Shown: piece by piece, positions 1 through 9,461 of the stretch | Position numbering within the stretch: position 1 is the first letter of the stretch | How the letters are laid out: each line of letters starts with the position of its first letter | NCBI RefSeq assembly: GCF_019679475.1 | Contig: NZ_JAIEZP010000001.1 | Coordinates: forward strand, 1,054,001-1,118,000 | From: Hyphomonas sediminis | GTDB taxonomy: Bacteria; Pseudomonadota; Alphaproteobacteria; Caulobacterales; Hyphomonadaceae | DNA: 64,000 nt | Reading direction: 5' to 3' | Made by a program: the position numbers and the translations under genes | Notes under the pieces: generated by a model | What the model was told of the DNA's origin: nothing | What the model saw: only the letters and a program-made list of their open reading frames with translations | Database searches by the model: none

Positions 1-1
1 C

Positions 2-454
2 TCCTTTGGCGAAGGCTGGGGCCTTTATGCTGAATACCTCGCCAGCGAAGCCGGGCTGATGCAGGCGCCGTATGAGCAGTTCGGCGCGCTCTCGATGGAG
101 ATGTGGCGGGCTTGCCGGCTGGTCGCGGATACAGGCCTGCACTGGTATGGCTGGACGCGCGAAAAGGCTGAGGCGTGTTTCAAGGAAAACACCGCACTTG
201 CTCCGCTGAACATCCAGACCGAGGTGACCCGCTATATCGGCTGGCCGGGGCAGGCGACGGCCTACAAGATCGGTGAGCTGAAAATCCGGGCGCTGCGGGC
301 GGAAGCCGAAGCCGCGCTGGGAGACGCGTTCAACATCCGCGCTTTCCATGATGTCGTGCTGGGGCAGGGCGCGGTGCCGATGGATGTTCTGGACATGCAG
401 GTGAAGGGGTGGGTTGCCGCGCAGGTGCCTGCCGAAATGCCGGCGGCGCCCTAG
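2..454 (+). CDS. DUF885 family putative peptidase, C-terminal part only
   Basis: The gene enters from the left edge, so only about the last 150 codons are visible; no start is seen. The visible part begins SFGEGWGLYAEYL, the EGW.LY.E stretch that follows the HExxGHH metal motif in DUF885 proteins, and continues with DTGLHWYGW and [10 protein letters not shown]. The complete DUF885 gene at 13827 carries the same blocks in the same order ([36 protein letters not shown]), so the two are paralogues. These proteins are thought to be zinc metallopeptidases exported to the envelope. Function is inferred from the family, and the substrate is unknown. The metal-binding motif itself lies outside the window. 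Confidence 0.9.
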   Translation, partial: SFGEGWGLYAEYLASEAGLMQAPYEQFGALSMEMWRACRLVADTGLHWYGWTREKAEACFKENTALAPLNIQTEVTRYIGWPGQATAYKIGELKIRALRAEAEAALGDAFNIRAFHDVVLGQGAVPMDVLDMQVKGWVAAQVPAEMPAAP

Positions 455-501
455 GCTTTAATTGACAGCCGGAGCTTGTTCTTTCCAGCGCGCCTCTCCA
501 A

Positions 502-2382
502 ATGGGGCGGGCCATGTTCCAGTTCTTTGAACGCCGTATCGAACCGTTTCCGGAGACGTCTCAGGAAGCGCCGCCCAGGGGCTTCTGGCCCTTTATCTGG
601 TATTATATCCGGCCCGCTGCCCCGTGGCTGATCCTTATGTCGATGTTCACGGCGCTGATTGCGGCCGGGGAAGTAGCGCTGTTCGGTTTCCTGGGCGGCA
701 TTGTCGACTGGCTCGCCTCAGCAGACCGGGAAGGCTTCCTGCAACGCGAAAGCGGCACGCTGATGCTGATGGGCGCAGTGTTGCTGGTGGGCCTGCCGCT
801 GGCGACTTTGGTGCAGGGGCTGATCGTCTATCAGGGCCTGATGGGCAACGTGCCAATGAGCGCGCGCTGGCGGATGCACCGTCAGATGCTGGGGCAGTCC
901 ATGGGTTTCTTCGGCAACGAGTTTGCCGGCCGGGTTGCCACCAAGGTGATGCAGACGGCGCTGTCGGTCCGCGAAGTCGTCATGAAAGTACTCGACGTTT
1001 TCGTCTTCGTGGCAGTGTATTTCATTTCAGCGCTGGTGCTCGTCGCCTCGGCGGATCCCTGGCTGATGGCGCCGTTCATTCTGTGGGCGGTGGTTTACGG
1101 TTTCATCATGCGCTGGTTCGTGCCCCGCCTGGGCAAGATCGCCGAGGCGCAGGCCGACGCCCGTTCGATCATGACGGGCCGGATCGTCGATTCCTACACC
1201 AACATCCAGACAGTGAAGCTGTTCGCCCACTCCGGGCGCGAGGAAGAATACGCCAAGGGCTCGATGCACGGCTTCCTGGAGACCGTGTATCGCCAGATGC
1301 GGATGGTCACGAGCCTCAACGTCATCGTCTATCTCAACAACTCGCTGCTGGTGTTCCTGGTGGCGGCGGGTGGCATCTATCTCTGGATGGGCAATCTGGT
1401 GGGCGCGGGCGCCGTGGCGGCGGCAGTCGGCCTCACGCTGCGCATAAAATCCATGTCGCAATGGATCATGTGGGAAGTTGCCGGCCTCTTCGAAAATATC
1501 GGTGTCGTCTATGACGGCATGTCGATGCTGCAGAAGCCGGTGGCGGTTTCCGATGCGCCGGGTGCGGAAATTCTGTCGCGGGTTGCCGGGGAGGTCGCCT
1601 TCGATGGCGTAACCTTCCATTATGGCAAGGGCGCAGGCGTCATCGAGAAGCTCGACCTCAAGATCCGGCCGGGCGAGAAGATCGGCCTCGTCGGGCGCTC
1701 GGGTGCGGGCAAGACGACCCTGACCAGCCTGCTGCTGCGCTTCTACGATGCCGAGAGTGGCCGCATCCTGATCGATGGGCACGACATTGCAACGGTCACG
1801 CAGGATTCCCTGCGTGCGCAGATCGGCATGGTGACGCAGGATACGTCGCTGCTGCACCGCTCCATCCGCGAGAACATCGCTTACGGGCGGCCTGAGTCGA
1901 GCGATGAGGAGATCCGCATCGCGGCAGGCAAGGCCGAATCCTTGCCCTTCATCGACAGCCTTGAAGACTCCAAAGGCCGCAGCGGCCTGAACGCGCATGT
2001 CGGTGAGCGCGGCGTGAAGCTTTCCGGCGGCCAGCGGCAGCGGATCGCGATTGCGCGCATCTTCCTGAAAGACGCGCCGATCCTCATCCTGGACGAGGCG
2101 ACCTCGGCGCTCGATTCCGAAGTCGAAGCGGCGATCCAGGACAATCTTTTCCGCCTGATGGAAGGCAAGACCGTGATCGCGATTGCCCATCGCCTGTCCA
2201 CCATCGCGGCGATGGACCGTCTGATCGTGCTCGACAAGGGCGTGATCGTGGAGCAGGGCACGCATGACGAACTGGTGGCGGCCGGCGGCCTTTATGCTGA
2301 GCTTTGGGCGCGCCAGTCCGGTGGCTTCCTCGTGGAGCCTGAACCCATTGAGTCCGATCAGGTGGCGGAGCCTGCAGAATAA
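502..2382 (+). CDS. ABC exporter, fused permease and ATPase (half-transporter)
   Basis: The 626-residue protein has an N-terminal six-helix ABC membrane domain (about 35-330) followed by a nucleotide-binding domain. Walker A is GRSGAGKT at 398-405, the signature LSGGQRQR at 507-514 and Walker B ILILDEATSALD at about 528-539, with the switch histidine in IAIAHRLS. All catalytic motifs are intact, so it should work as a homodimeric type IV exporter in the inner membrane. Substrate cannot be read from the sequence. The first ATG is at 502; a second at 514 (MFQFFERR) is equally plausible. The stop overlaps the next start by one base (TAATG), so it is coupled to the amidotransferase gene downstream. 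A second exporter of the same layout lies at 42086. Confidence 0.93.
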   Translation: MGRAMFQFFERRIEPFPETSQEAPPRGFWPFIWYYIRPAAPWLILMSMFTALIAAGEVALFGFLGGIVDWLASADREGFLQRESGTLMLMGAVLLVGLPLATLVQGLIVYQGLMGNVPMSARWRMHRQMLGQSMGFFGNEFAGRVATKVMQTALSVREVVMKVLDVFVFVAVYFISALVLVASADPWLMAPFILWAVVYGFIMRWFVPRLGKIAEAQADARSIMTGRIVDSYTNIQTVKLFAHSGREEEYAKGSMHGFLETVYRQMRMVTSLNVIVYLNNSLLVFLVAAGGIYLWMGNLVGAGAVAAAVGLTLRIKSMSQWIMWEVAGLFENIGVVYDGMSMLQKPVAVSDAPGAEILSRVAGEVAFDGVTFHYGKGAGVIEKLDLKIRPGEKIGLVGRSGAGKTTLTSLLLRFYDAESGRILIDGHDIATVTQDSLRAQIGMVTQDTSLLHRSIRENIAYGRPESSDEEIRIAAGKAESLPFIDSLEDSKGRSGLNAHVGERGVKLSGGQRQRIAIARIFLKDAPILILDEATSALDSEVEAAIQDNLFRLMEGKTVIAIAHRLSTIAAMDRLIVLDKGVIVEQGTHDELVAAGGLYAELWARQSGGFLVEPEPIESDQVAEPAE

Positions 2383-3095
2383 TGAAGCTGACAATTGTCG
2401 AAACCGGGTTGGCGCCCCCCGCGATCCGGGACCGGTTCCCGAGCTATCCGGAAATGTTCCGGCAGATGTTTGCTTCCGTCGATGCCGGCTTCGAGTTTGA
2501 GACTGTTTCCATCGTGAAGGGCGAGCCACTGCCCGACCCGGCAGGGGCGGGCGCGTTGCTCTATACCGGCTCGCCGGCAGGCGTTTACGATAACGAACCC
2601 TGGATTGCGCCTCTGATGGAGTTCATCCGCCAGGCAGGCACGGCGAAAACTCCGCAGGTTGGCATCTGCTTCGGGCATCAGATCATGGCCGAAGCGCTGG
2701 GCGGAAAGGTTGTGAAGTCTCCCAAAGGCTGGGGCATTGGCCGCCACACCTACGCCGTCGCCGGAACCCCGGGCTGGGAAGGCGCCGCGCCGCCGGAAAT
2801 GAGCATTGCCGTCAGCCATCAGGATCAGGTGGTCCTGCGCCCGCCGGGCGCGCAGACGATTGCCTGTTCCGATTTCACCGAGTTTGCAGGGTTGAGCTAT
2901 GCCGGTTTTCCGGCGCTCAGCTTCCAGTGCCACCCTGAGTTCGAGCCCGAATTTTCTGCTGCGCTTTATTCGGCCCGCCGCGGCGCGACGCTGGAGGAGG
3001 GGATAGCCGACGCGGCAGTCGCCTCGCTGGGCGACGGCGGCGACCGGCAATTCCTGGCCGCCTGGATCGCATCCTTTCTGCGGGCTAATATCTGA
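2382..3095 (+). CDS. class I glutamine amidotransferase-like protein
   Basis: This 237-residue protein is a stand-alone GATase1 domain. The nucleophile elbow GICFGHQ puts the catalytic cysteine at position 96, and FQCHPEFE gives the partner histidine 184 and glutamate 186, so the triad is complete. It resembles GMP-synthase-like amidotransferases that lack a synthetase partner domain; some of these hydrolyse gamma-glutamyl amides. It starts on the last base of the ABC exporter's stop codon, which suggests co-translation, but no acceptor enzyme is next to it. Substrate is unknown. A 139-bp gap without a visible gene separates it from the phosphohexomutase. Confidence 0.9.
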   Translation: MKLTIVETGLAPPAIRDRFPSYPEMFRQMFASVDAGFEFETVSIVKGEPLPDPAGAGALLYTGSPAGVYDNEPWIAPLMEFIRQAGTAKTPQVGICFGHQIMAEALGGKVVKSPKGWGIGRHTYAVAGTPGWEGAAPPEMSIAVSHQDQVVLRPPGAQTIACSDFTEFAGLSYAGFPALSFQCHPEFEPEFSAALYSARRGATLEEGIADAAVASLGDGGDRQFLAAWIASFLRANI

Positions 3096-3234
3096 CACAA
3101 ATGGGCGGTAACGCCGCTCCTGAAACCGGGCTCGGTTCGGGCGGTCTTCCCCTGTGGCGCGAAAACTGCACTAACTCGCCTCAAGAGAAGCGTGCTCCGC
3201 AAGGCGCGCCCCAAACTGTTTCACGGAGACACAG

Positions 3235-4752
3235 ATGCTGCCGAAACCGCTCGCCAATATTGCCCCCAACACGCTCGAATTCGAGATTCTGCCGCTGGTG
3301 AAGCCGACCGGTTTCCGGGAATACGACGCGCGCTGGTGGTTCAATGGCATCGGCCACGCGAAAGCGCCCGAGCTGAACCTGACGGGCGTGCAGGCCCTTG
3401 GTCTCGGCATGGCGACCCTGTTTCACGAACTTGGCGTGAAGCCGACCGTGGTGACCGGCCATGATTTCCGCTCGATCAGCCAGCCGATCAAGAATGCGCT
3501 GACCCTTGGTCTCGTCGCTGGTGGCTGCGAAGTGCTCGATATCGGCCTGGCCCTCTCGCCGATGGTTTACTGGAGCCAGTTCGAACTTGACGCGGCCTGC
3601 TGCGCCATGGTGACGGCTTCGCATAACGAGAATGGCTGGACCGGCGTAAAGATGGGCGCCAACCGCCCGCTGACCTTCGGCCCGGAAGAAATGGGCCGCC
3701 TGAAAGAGATCGTCATGAACGGCAGGTTCGTGACGCGCGAAGGCGGCAAGCACACCCGCGTTGACGGCATCCGCGAGAAATACATCAAGGCCATCGTTGG
3801 CGATTCCAAGCTGTCGCGTAAGCTGAAGGTTGTGGCTGCTTGCGGCAACGGAACGGCCGGCGCCTTCGCCGGTGACGTGCTGCGCGGCCTCGGCGCCGAA
3901 GTGATCGAGATGGATTGCAATCTCGACATGACCTTCCCGAAATACAATCCGAACCCGGAAGACCACGAAATGCTGCACGAGATGTCTCTGGCAGCCAAGG
4001 AACATGGCGCCGATGTCGTGCTCGGCTTTGATGGCGACGGCGACCGTTGCGGCGTGGTGGACAATACCGGCGAGGAAATCTTTGCCGACAAAATCGGCCT
4101 GATGCTGGCGCGCGACCTTTCCAAACACTATCCGAACGCCAAATTCGTCGTCGATGTGAAATCGACGGGGCTTTACAAGACCGATCCCGTGCTCAAGGCG
4201 AATGGCGCCACGGTTGACTATTACAAGACCGGCCACTCCTACATCAAACGCCGCACGACCGAGCTCGGCGCGCTGGCGGGCTTTGAAAAGTCCGGCCACT
4301 TCTTCTTCCGTCCGCCGATCGGCCTTGGCTATGATGATGGCCTGATTGCCGCCAAAGCCGTGCTGGAAATGCTGGACCGCAACCCCGGCAAGACGATGGC
4401 GGACCTGAAGGGCGAACTGGGCGTTGCCTACACCTCGCTGACCATGGCCGCCCATTGCGGCGATGAAGTGAAGTATGACGTCGTGGACCGGATGGTCGCC
4501 GAATATGAAGGCATGAACGGCAAGGAAATCCTTGGGCGGAAGGTTGTTGAGGTGAACACCGTCAACGGCGCCCGCGTCACGCTCGAAGACGGCTCCTGGG
4601 TGCTGGTGCGCGCTTCCTCCAACAAGCCGGAACTCGTTGTCGTGGTCGAATCCATGGCGTCGGACGCCGACATGCGGGACCTCTTCCACAAGGAAGTGAA
4701 GCCGCGTCTGGGCAAGCACACCGAAGTCGGCGCCTACAATCAGGAAATCTGA
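3235..4752 (+). CDS. phosphomannomutase/phosphoglucomutase
   Basis: A 505-residue alpha-D-phosphohexomutase that interconverts hexose 1- and 6-phosphates in the cytoplasm. The phosphoserine loop TASHN is at 127-131 with Ser129, the magnesium loop DGDGDR at 266-271, and a sugar-binding GFEKSGHFFF block follows; the phosphate-binding end of domain 4 reads RASSNKPELVVVVE. The family's four domains are all present. GGAG lies 6 bp before the ATG. With the UDP-glucose dehydrogenase downstream it fits a supply route for cell-surface polysaccharide precursors. Whether mannose or glucose is preferred cannot be told from sequence, so no symbol is given. Confidence 0.93.
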   Translation: MLPKPLANIAPNTLEFEILPLVKPTGFREYDARWWFNGIGHAKAPELNLTGVQALGLGMATLFHELGVKPTVVTGHDFRSISQPIKNALTLGLVAGGCEVLDIGLALSPMVYWSQFELDAACCAMVTASHNENGWTGVKMGANRPLTFGPEEMGRLKEIVMNGRFVTREGGKHTRVDGIREKYIKAIVGDSKLSRKLKVVAACGNGTAGAFAGDVLRGLGAEVIEMDCNLDMTFPKYNPNPEDHEMLHEMSLAAKEHGADVVLGFDGDGDRCGVVDNTGEEIFADKIGLMLARDLSKHYPNAKFVVDVKSTGLYKTDPVLKANGATVDYYKTGHSYIKRRTTELGALAGFEKSGHFFFRPPIGLGYDDGLIAAKAVLEMLDRNPGKTMADLKGELGVAYTSLTMAAHCGDEVKYDVVDRMVAEYEGMNGKEILGRKVVEVNTVNGARVTLEDGSWVLVRASSNKPELVVVVESMASDADMRDLFHKEVKPRLGKHTEVGAYNQEI

Positions 4753-4761
4753 GGCCGTCTG

Positions 4762-4783
4762 CGGCCCTCAGCTTTGAGGGCCG
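4762..4783. terminator. hairpin between convergent genes
   Basis: Perfect 9-bp arms CGGCCCTCA and TGAGGGCCG around GCTT, placed 9 bp after the phosphohexomutase stop and overlapping the stop codon of the convergent GST gene. There is no strong T run on either side, so use as a two-way terminator is likely but not certain. Confidence 0.45.
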
Positions 4784-5391
4784 TATTCCGGAATGGCCGC
4801 ATCATCCAGTTCCACGCCTCGCCGCGCGGCGGGGCGTGACTGTATCCGCCCCAGATACGCCTCGATCCTCGGCGACGAGGGGACTGAGCCGAACTGAATG
4901 GCCCAGCCGATATGGGAGCCGACATACACGTCGGCTGCCGAAAACCTGTCACCCAGCAGATAACCCGAATCAGGCACCGTGCTGAGCAGCACGTCGAGCG
5001 CGCGCTCGAATGTGCCATATCCGGCCATGCGCGATTGTTCGGCTGAAACTGAAACGCCGAGTGCGGCGTTCACATTGGCCTGCTCCCATGGACCGGCCGC
5101 AAACATCATCCAGCGATAATAGTCTGCCCGCTCCATCGGAGGAGGGGCTAGGCCGGCTTCCGGAAAAGCGTCGGCCAGGTAAAGGCAGATGGCGCCGCAT
5201 TCGGTAACCACCCGGCCATTGTGCACAATGGCGGGCACCTTTTGCATGGGATTGACCGCAGTATAGGCCGGGCTGGACATCTCCTCCCCATAGCGCAGGA
5301 AGCGTGTTTCATAGGCCGCGCCTGTCTCCTCCAGCATCCAGCGGATGATCCGACCGCGCGACATAGGGTTGGTATAAAAGATCAGGCTCAT
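4768..5391 (-). CDS. glutathione S-transferase family protein
   Basis: The 207-residue protein has a thioredoxin-like N domain (SLIFYTNPMSRGRIIRWMLEE, then NPMQKVPAIV with the conserved cis-proline, and the TECGAICLYLA block that contacts glutathione) and an all-helical C domain (GDRFSAADVYVG). This is the usual two-domain GST layout and length. I place the start at 5391 (MSLIFYT); the reading frame is open upstream to 5445 but the added 18 residues look unlike GST. The reaction, conjugation or glutathione-dependent reduction or isomerisation, cannot be assigned from sequence. It is convergent with the phosphohexomutase and stands alone on the minus strand. Confidence 0.9.
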   Translation of the reverse strand: MSLIFYTNPMSRGRIIRWMLEETGAAYETRFLRYGEEMSSPAYTAVNPMQKVPAIVHNGRVVTECGAICLYLADAFPEAGLAPPPMERADYYRWMMFAAGPWEQANVNAALGVSVSAEQSRMAGYGTFERALDVLLSTVPDSGYLLGDRFSAADVYVGSHIGWAIQFGSVPSSPRIEAYLGRIQSRPAARRGVELDDAAIPEYGPQS

Positions 5392-5543
5392 CGCAGGCTC
5401 CCTCGTTCTTGCTTTGATCCTTTCCCGCCAGAGGCGCTGCGTCAAGCCGGGGAACCCTTTGCGGCAATCTTCTCTTGATTCTGTGGCCTAAAAAATGCAC
5501 CCCGCCATGGTCTGCCTCGCTTCAAGAGTATTGAGGGAATCCC

Positions 5544-6854
5544 ATGCGTGTCGCGATTATCGGTACGGGCTATGTAGGCCTCGTTTCCGGAGCCTGTTTT
5601 GCCGATTTCGGCCATACCGTTACCTGCGTCGACAAGGACGCAACCAAGATCGAGAAGCTGAAGAATGGCATCATGCCGATCTTCGAGCCCGGCCTCGACA
5701 CGCTGGTCGCCAGCAACGTGAAAGAGGAACGCCTGTTCTTCACGACCGATCCGGCAGAAGCCATCAAGGGCGCTGATGCCGTTTTCATCGCAGTTGGCAC
5801 GCCTTCCCGTCGCGGAGATGGGCACGCTGACCTTTCCTATGTCTACGGCGCCGCTGAAGAAATTGCCCAGCTTATGGACGGCTTCACCGTCATCGTTACC
5901 AAGTCGACCGTCCCGGTTGGCACGGGCGATGAAGTCGAAGAAATCATTCGCAAGACCCGGCCCGATGGCGAATTCGCCGTTGTTTCGAACCCGGAATTCC
6001 TGCGCGAAGGCGCAGCCATCAAGGATTTCAAACTTCCCGACCGCGTGGTCGTCGGTACAGACAATGAGCGCGCCCGTGAAGTGATGACGGAACTTTACCG
6101 TCCGCTGTTCCTGAATGAGACACCGATCCTTTTCACATCTCGCCGGACCTCGGAACTGATCAAGTACGCGGCCAATGCCTTCCTCGCCGTGAAGATCACC
6201 TTCATCAACGAGATTGCCGACCTTTGCGAAAAAGTTGGCGCGAATGTTCAGGAAGTGTCGCGCGGCATCGGTCTTGATGGCCGCATCGGCGCCAAGTTCC
6301 TGAATGCCGGCCCCGGCTATGGGGGGTCCTGCTTCCCGAAAGACACGCTCGCGCTTACCAAGACGGCCAATGAGTATGAAAGCCCGATGCGGATTGTGGA
6401 TACTGTCATCGAAGTCAACTCCAGCCGCAAGAAGGCCATGGCTAACAAGGTCATCGCCGCGATGGGCGGGGACGTGAAGGGCAAGACCATCGGCGTTCTC
6501 GGTCTCGCCTTCAAACAGAATACGGACGATATGCGCGATGCGCCGTCGCTCGACATTCTGCCGGCTCTTACTGAGGCCGGCGCCAGGGTCGTTGCGTTTG
6601 ATCCTGAAGCGATGAAGGAAGCAGCGCACCTTATCAAGGACATCACCTACGCCGAAAGCGCCTACAAGGCTGTGGACGGCGCCGATGCCATGGTCATTAT
6701 CACCGAGTGGGACCAGTTCCGCGCGCTCGACCTTGGCCGGATCAAGACGGCGATGAAGGGTAATGTGGTTGTCGATCTGCGTAACATCTACAGCCCGGAA
6801 GACATGGTCAAACGTGGCTTTGCTTACACTTCCATCGGCCGTCCGGCGAACTGA
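5544..6854 (+). CDS. ugd: UDP-glucose 6-dehydrogenase
   Basis: Oxidises UDP-glucose to UDP-glucuronate with two NAD+, feeding surface polysaccharide synthesis. The 436-residue protein begins with the dinucleotide-binding fold [14 protein letters not shown], has the central [12 protein letters not shown] helix, and the catalytic cysteine 263 in [10 protein letters not shown]. The C-terminal UDP-binding domain includes [17 protein letters not shown]. Length and motifs match the family throughout. It is followed 32 bp later by the transaldolase-like gene and then thiD on the same strand, possibly one transcript. It works naturally with the hexomutase upstream, though the GST gene on the opposite strand separates them. 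Confidence 0.96.
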   Translation: MRVAIIGTGYVGLVSGACFADFGHTVTCVDKDATKIEKLKNGIMPIFEPGLDTLVASNVKEERLFFTTDPAEAIKGADAVFIAVGTPSRRGDGHADLSYVYGAAEEIAQLMDGFTVIVTKSTVPVGTGDEVEEIIRKTRPDGEFAVVSNPEFLREGAAIKDFKLPDRVVVGTDNERAREVMTELYRPLFLNETPILFTSRRTSELIKYAANAFLAVKITFINEIADLCEKVGANVQEVSRGIGLDGRIGAKFLNAGPGYGGSCFPKDTLALTKTANEYESPMRIVDTVIEVNSSRKKAMANKVIAAMGGDVKGKTIGVLGLAFKQNTDDMRDAPSLDILPALTEAGARVVAFDPEAMKEAAHLIKDITYAESAYKAVDGADAMVIITEWDQFRALDLGRIKTAMKGNVVVDLRNIYSPEDMVKRGFAYTSIGRPAN

Positions 6855-6886
6855 TCCCGACGTCATTCTTATCTGGAAAGACACAA

Positions 6887-7537
6887 ATGAAATTCTTCGT
6901 TGATACCGCAGACACCAAAGACATTGCAGACCTCGCCGCAACCGGTCTGATCGATGGCGTAACGACCAACCCGTCCCTGATCGCCAAATCCGGCCGCCCC
7001 TTCGCTGAAGTGATTGCAGAAATCTGCTCTCTGACGGATGGGCCGGTTAGCGCCGAAGTGGTCGCCACTGACGCAGACGGCATGATCAAGGAAGGCAAGA
7101 CGCTGGCAAAGATCGCCGAGAATGTTGCGGTCAAACTGCCGCTGACCTGGGACGGTCTCAAAGCCTGCCGCACGCTCGCGGATGAAGGCATTCCGGTCAA
7201 CGTCACGCTGTGCTTCTCGGCCAACCAGGCCTTGCTGGCCGCGAAGGCGGGGGCAGCGTTTATTTCGCCTTTCATCGGCCGTCTCGACGATATCCATCTC
7301 GACGGCATGGAGCTCATCCAGGAAATCCGCCAGATCTACGACAACTACATGTTCGAGACGGAAATCCTCGCGGCGTCGATCCGCAGCCCCAACCATGTGA
7401 AGCTCTCGGCGCTGGCCGGGGCCGACGTGATGACCGCGCCGCCTTCCGTGATCCGCAGCCTTGTGAACCATCCGCTGACGGACAAGGGGCTGGAGATCTT
7501 CCTCGCCGACGCGAAGAAGGCCGGCATCAAGGTCTGA
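6887..7537 (+). CDS. tal: transaldolase / fructose-6-phosphate aldolase family protein
   Basis: A 216-residue short-form transaldolase (TalC/FSA type), a cytoplasmic TIM barrel of the non-oxidative pentose phosphate pathway. The start [10 protein letters not shown] and GVTTNPSLI are family signatures, and Lys83 in [11 protein letters not shown] is the Schiff-base lysine. In the PVNVTLCFS block the residue before SANQA is Phe-Ser, common in this group. Sequence alone does not separate true transaldolases from F6P aldolases of this size, though the genomic group suggests transaldolase. It lies between ugd and thiD, 7 bp ahead of the latter. Confidence 0.92.
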   Translation: MKFFVDTADTKDIADLAATGLIDGVTTNPSLIAKSGRPFAEVIAEICSLTDGPVSAEVVATDADGMIKEGKTLAKIAENVAVKLPLTWDGLKACRTLADEGIPVNVTLCFSANQALLAAKAGAAFISPFIGRLDDIHLDGMELIQEIRQIYDNYMFETEILAASIRSPNHVKLSALAGADVMTAPPSVIRSLVNHPLTDKGLEIFLADAKKAGIKV

Positions 7538-7544
7538 GGCCGCC

Positions 7545-8363
7545 ATGGCAGAGGCAGAAGGCCCGCGCGGCCGGGTGCTGATCATTGCCGGCTCCGATTC
7601 CGGGGGCGGGGCAGGCATTCAGGCCGATATCAAAGCTGTTACCATGATGGGTGGTTTCGCCATGACGGCGGTAACCGCCATCACGGTGCAGAATACGCTC
7701 GGCGTGCAGGGCGTCTGGCCGGTGCCTGAAAATGCGGTGACCGACCAGATGAAGGCCGTCCTGTCGGACCTTGGCGCGGACGCAATCAAGACTGGAATGC
7801 TGGGAACGGCGCCGCTGGTCGAGGCGGTCGCCGAGACGCTTTCCGAGCATGCCTTTGGAATGGCCCGGGTGATTGATCCTGTGATGATTTCCACCTCCGG
7901 CCACCGGCTGGTGGATGACAAGGCCGTTGGGGCGATCCGGTCGGAACTTGTGCCGCGTGCGCGCCTCGTCACGCCGAACGCTCCGGAGGCGGAAGTCCTG
8001 ACGGGCAAGGCCGTGGAAAATCTCGATGGCCAGCGCCGCGCTGCTGAGCGCCTTCTGGAGCTGGGCGCCAATGGCGCGCTGGTCAAAGGCGGACACATTC
8101 CCGGCCGGGTCATCCATGATGTGCTGCAGACGACGACAGGTGAGTGGATCTTCGAAGGCCCGCGCATCGATACGCAGGCAACTCACGGCACGGGCTGCAC
8201 GCTGGCGTCCGCCACGGCGGCGCTGCTCGCCTTCGGCGTCAGCCTGCCAGAGGCGATCGAGCGCGCGCGCGCGTATCTTGAAGGCGCCATCCGGAATGCC
8301 CAGGGCTTCGGGAGTGGCCATCATCCGGTCAATCATGGCTGGGTGCTGAAGGCGGATGAATAG
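7545..8363 (+). CDS. thiD: hydroxymethylpyrimidine / phosphomethylpyrimidine kinase
   Basis: Phosphorylates HMP and HMP-phosphate to HMP pyrophosphate for thiamine synthesis. The 272-residue ribokinase-fold protein opens with VLIIAGSDSGGGAGIQADIK, which is diagnostic, has AVTAITVQNT, and ends with the anion hole THGTGCTLASA at about 211-221. It starts 7 bp after the transaldolase stop. The partner synthase gene thiE lies apart, at 48857 on the other strand. I looked for a THI-box (TPP) riboswitch before either gene and saw none. Confidence 0.95.
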   Translation: MAEAEGPRGRVLIIAGSDSGGGAGIQADIKAVTMMGGFAMTAVTAITVQNTLGVQGVWPVPENAVTDQMKAVLSDLGADAIKTGMLGTAPLVEAVAETLSEHAFGMARVIDPVMISTSGHRLVDDKAVGAIRSELVPRARLVTPNAPEAEVLTGKAVENLDGQRRAAERLLELGANGALVKGGHIPGRVIHDVLQTTTGEWIFEGPRIDTQATHGTGCTLASATAALLAFGVSLPEAIERARAYLEGAIRNAQGFGSGHHPVNHGWVLKADE

Positions 8364-8450
8364 TCCCGCTTAACGATCCCTCAGAAATCTTCATTTTACG
8401 GGCGTTGCGCCGCGTGCAAGACATTGGGCTCATTTTCAGGAGCCCAGTTC

Positions 8451-9272
8451 ATGCCCGTCTACCCATTCTATCAGGTTGATGCCTTTGCCTCTCGCCCGTT
8501 TGAGGGCAACCAGGCGTGCGTCATGCCGATGGAGGCGTTCCTGGCAGATGATGAGCTCCTGAGGATCGCTGCAGAAAACAACGTTGCCGAAACCGCCTAC
8601 CTTGTTCCGAAGGCGGAGGGTGTCTGGGCGCTGCGCTGGTTCACGCCCGCGGTTGAAGTTCCCCTCTGCGGCCACGCCACGCTGGCCTCGGCCCATGTGC
8701 TGTTCGATGCGGGCGGCTTTAGCGGCGATGTCATTCATTTCGATACGGTGAAGTCCGGCCGCCTCAGTGTGCGGCGCCTGGAGGATGGCCGGCTGGAAAT
8801 GGATTTTCCGTCGGCTCCCATCCGGCCTGTTCCGGTAACGGACGAAATTGCCGCTGCGCTCGGCGCCCGTCCGCTCGAAGCCTGGGGCGGCATGTTCTAC
8901 GCGGCCCGGTTCGAGAGTGCTGAAATCGTTCGCGGCCTGACACCGGATGTGCGCGCGCTCAAGGTTCTGGGCGCGGATGGCGATGGTTGGGACCGGGGCA
9001 ATTTCGGCTGCTTTGCGCTGGGCGGAGAGCCCGGCCTGCATGCCACCAGCCGCTTTTTCGCGCCCGGCTCCGGCATCGATGAAGACCCAGCCACAGGCAG
9101 CTGGCACACGATGCTGTCGCGCATCCTGGGAACGCATTTCGGCCTGCCGGAGGCAAGCTGCTGGCAGGCCTATCCTGGCCGGGGCGCGCAAATTGATGTG
9201 AAGTTGGAAGGCGACCGGGTGAAGTTGGTCGGTCGCGCGGTAACCGTCATTGAGGGCCAATTCCGGCTCTGA
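8451..9272 (+). CDS. PhzF family isomerase-like protein
   Basis: The 273-residue protein has the two-fold diaminopimelate-epimerase-like fold of the PhzF family. PFEGNQACVM, the catalytic Glu47 in NNVAETAYL, and CGHATLASAHVL in the first half, and DEDPATGSWHTML in the second, are characteristic. A good ribosome site AGGAG lies 8 bp before the ATG at 8451; an in-frame TTG at 8424 is less likely. Many bacteria carry such a gene with no phenazine pathway, as here, so the substrate is unknown. It stands alone between thiD and tRNA-Thr. Confidence 0.92.
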   Translation: MPVYPFYQVDAFASRPFEGNQACVMPMEAFLADDELLRIAAENNVAETAYLVPKAEGVWALRWFTPAVEVPLCGHATLASAHVLFDAGGFSGDVIHFDTVKSGRLSVRRLEDGRLEMDFPSAPIRPVPVTDEIAAALGARPLEAWGGMFYAARFESAEIVRGLTPDVRALKVLGADGDGWDRGNFGCFALGGEPGLHATSRFFAPGSGIDEDPATGSWHTMLSRILGTHFGLPEASCWQAYPGRGAQIDVKLEGDRVKLVGRAVTVIEGQFRL

Positions 9273-9315
9273 GGCGCCAGCGTGCGCTGCTGCATTGAAC
9301 CGGGAATGAGGGAAA

Positions 9316-9391
9316 TGGTGCCGCTTAGGTGACTTGAACACCTGACCCCATCATTACGAATGATGTGCTCTACCAGCTGAGCTAAAGCGGC
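9316..9391 (-). tRNA. tRNA-Thr (anticodon CGT)
   Basis: Reading the minus strand, the 76-nt gene folds as a full cloverleaf. The acceptor arm is GCCGCTT/AAGCGGC, the D arm GCTCAGCTGGTAGAGC, the anticodon stem CATCA/TGATG with loop TTCGTAA, and the T arm AGGTG-TTCAAGT-CACCT. The 3' CCA is encoded. The anticodon CGT decodes ACG threonine codons. I found no integrase or second copy of its 3' end nearby. Confidence 0.97.
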
Positions 9392-9461
9392 GTGCCGTTT
9401 CGGGCAGGCCCCGCATATACTGGCAGGGCCCGGCCCATGCAAGCCGGTTTTGCCTCTAAGT

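Noticed and set aside
1027..2529. Long minus-strand open frame (500 codons) opposite the ABC exporter and amidotransferase genes
   Set aside because: It is the antisense of two genes with intact family motifs; its own translation has no recognisable domain and is rich in His and Arg, as GC-rich shadows are.
3181..4719. 512-codon minus-strand frame over the phosphohexomutase gene
   Set aside because: Pure shadow: the plus strand has all hexomutase motifs and a ribosome site.
7400..7545. TPP riboswitch before thiD or thiE
   Set aside because: I looked for the THI-box CTGAGA and matching stems before 7545 and 49534 and found none; thiD is also closely packed behind another gene.
9316..9391. 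tRNA-Thr as a second island site
   Set aside because: No repeat of its 3' end, no integrase and no change in composition on either side.
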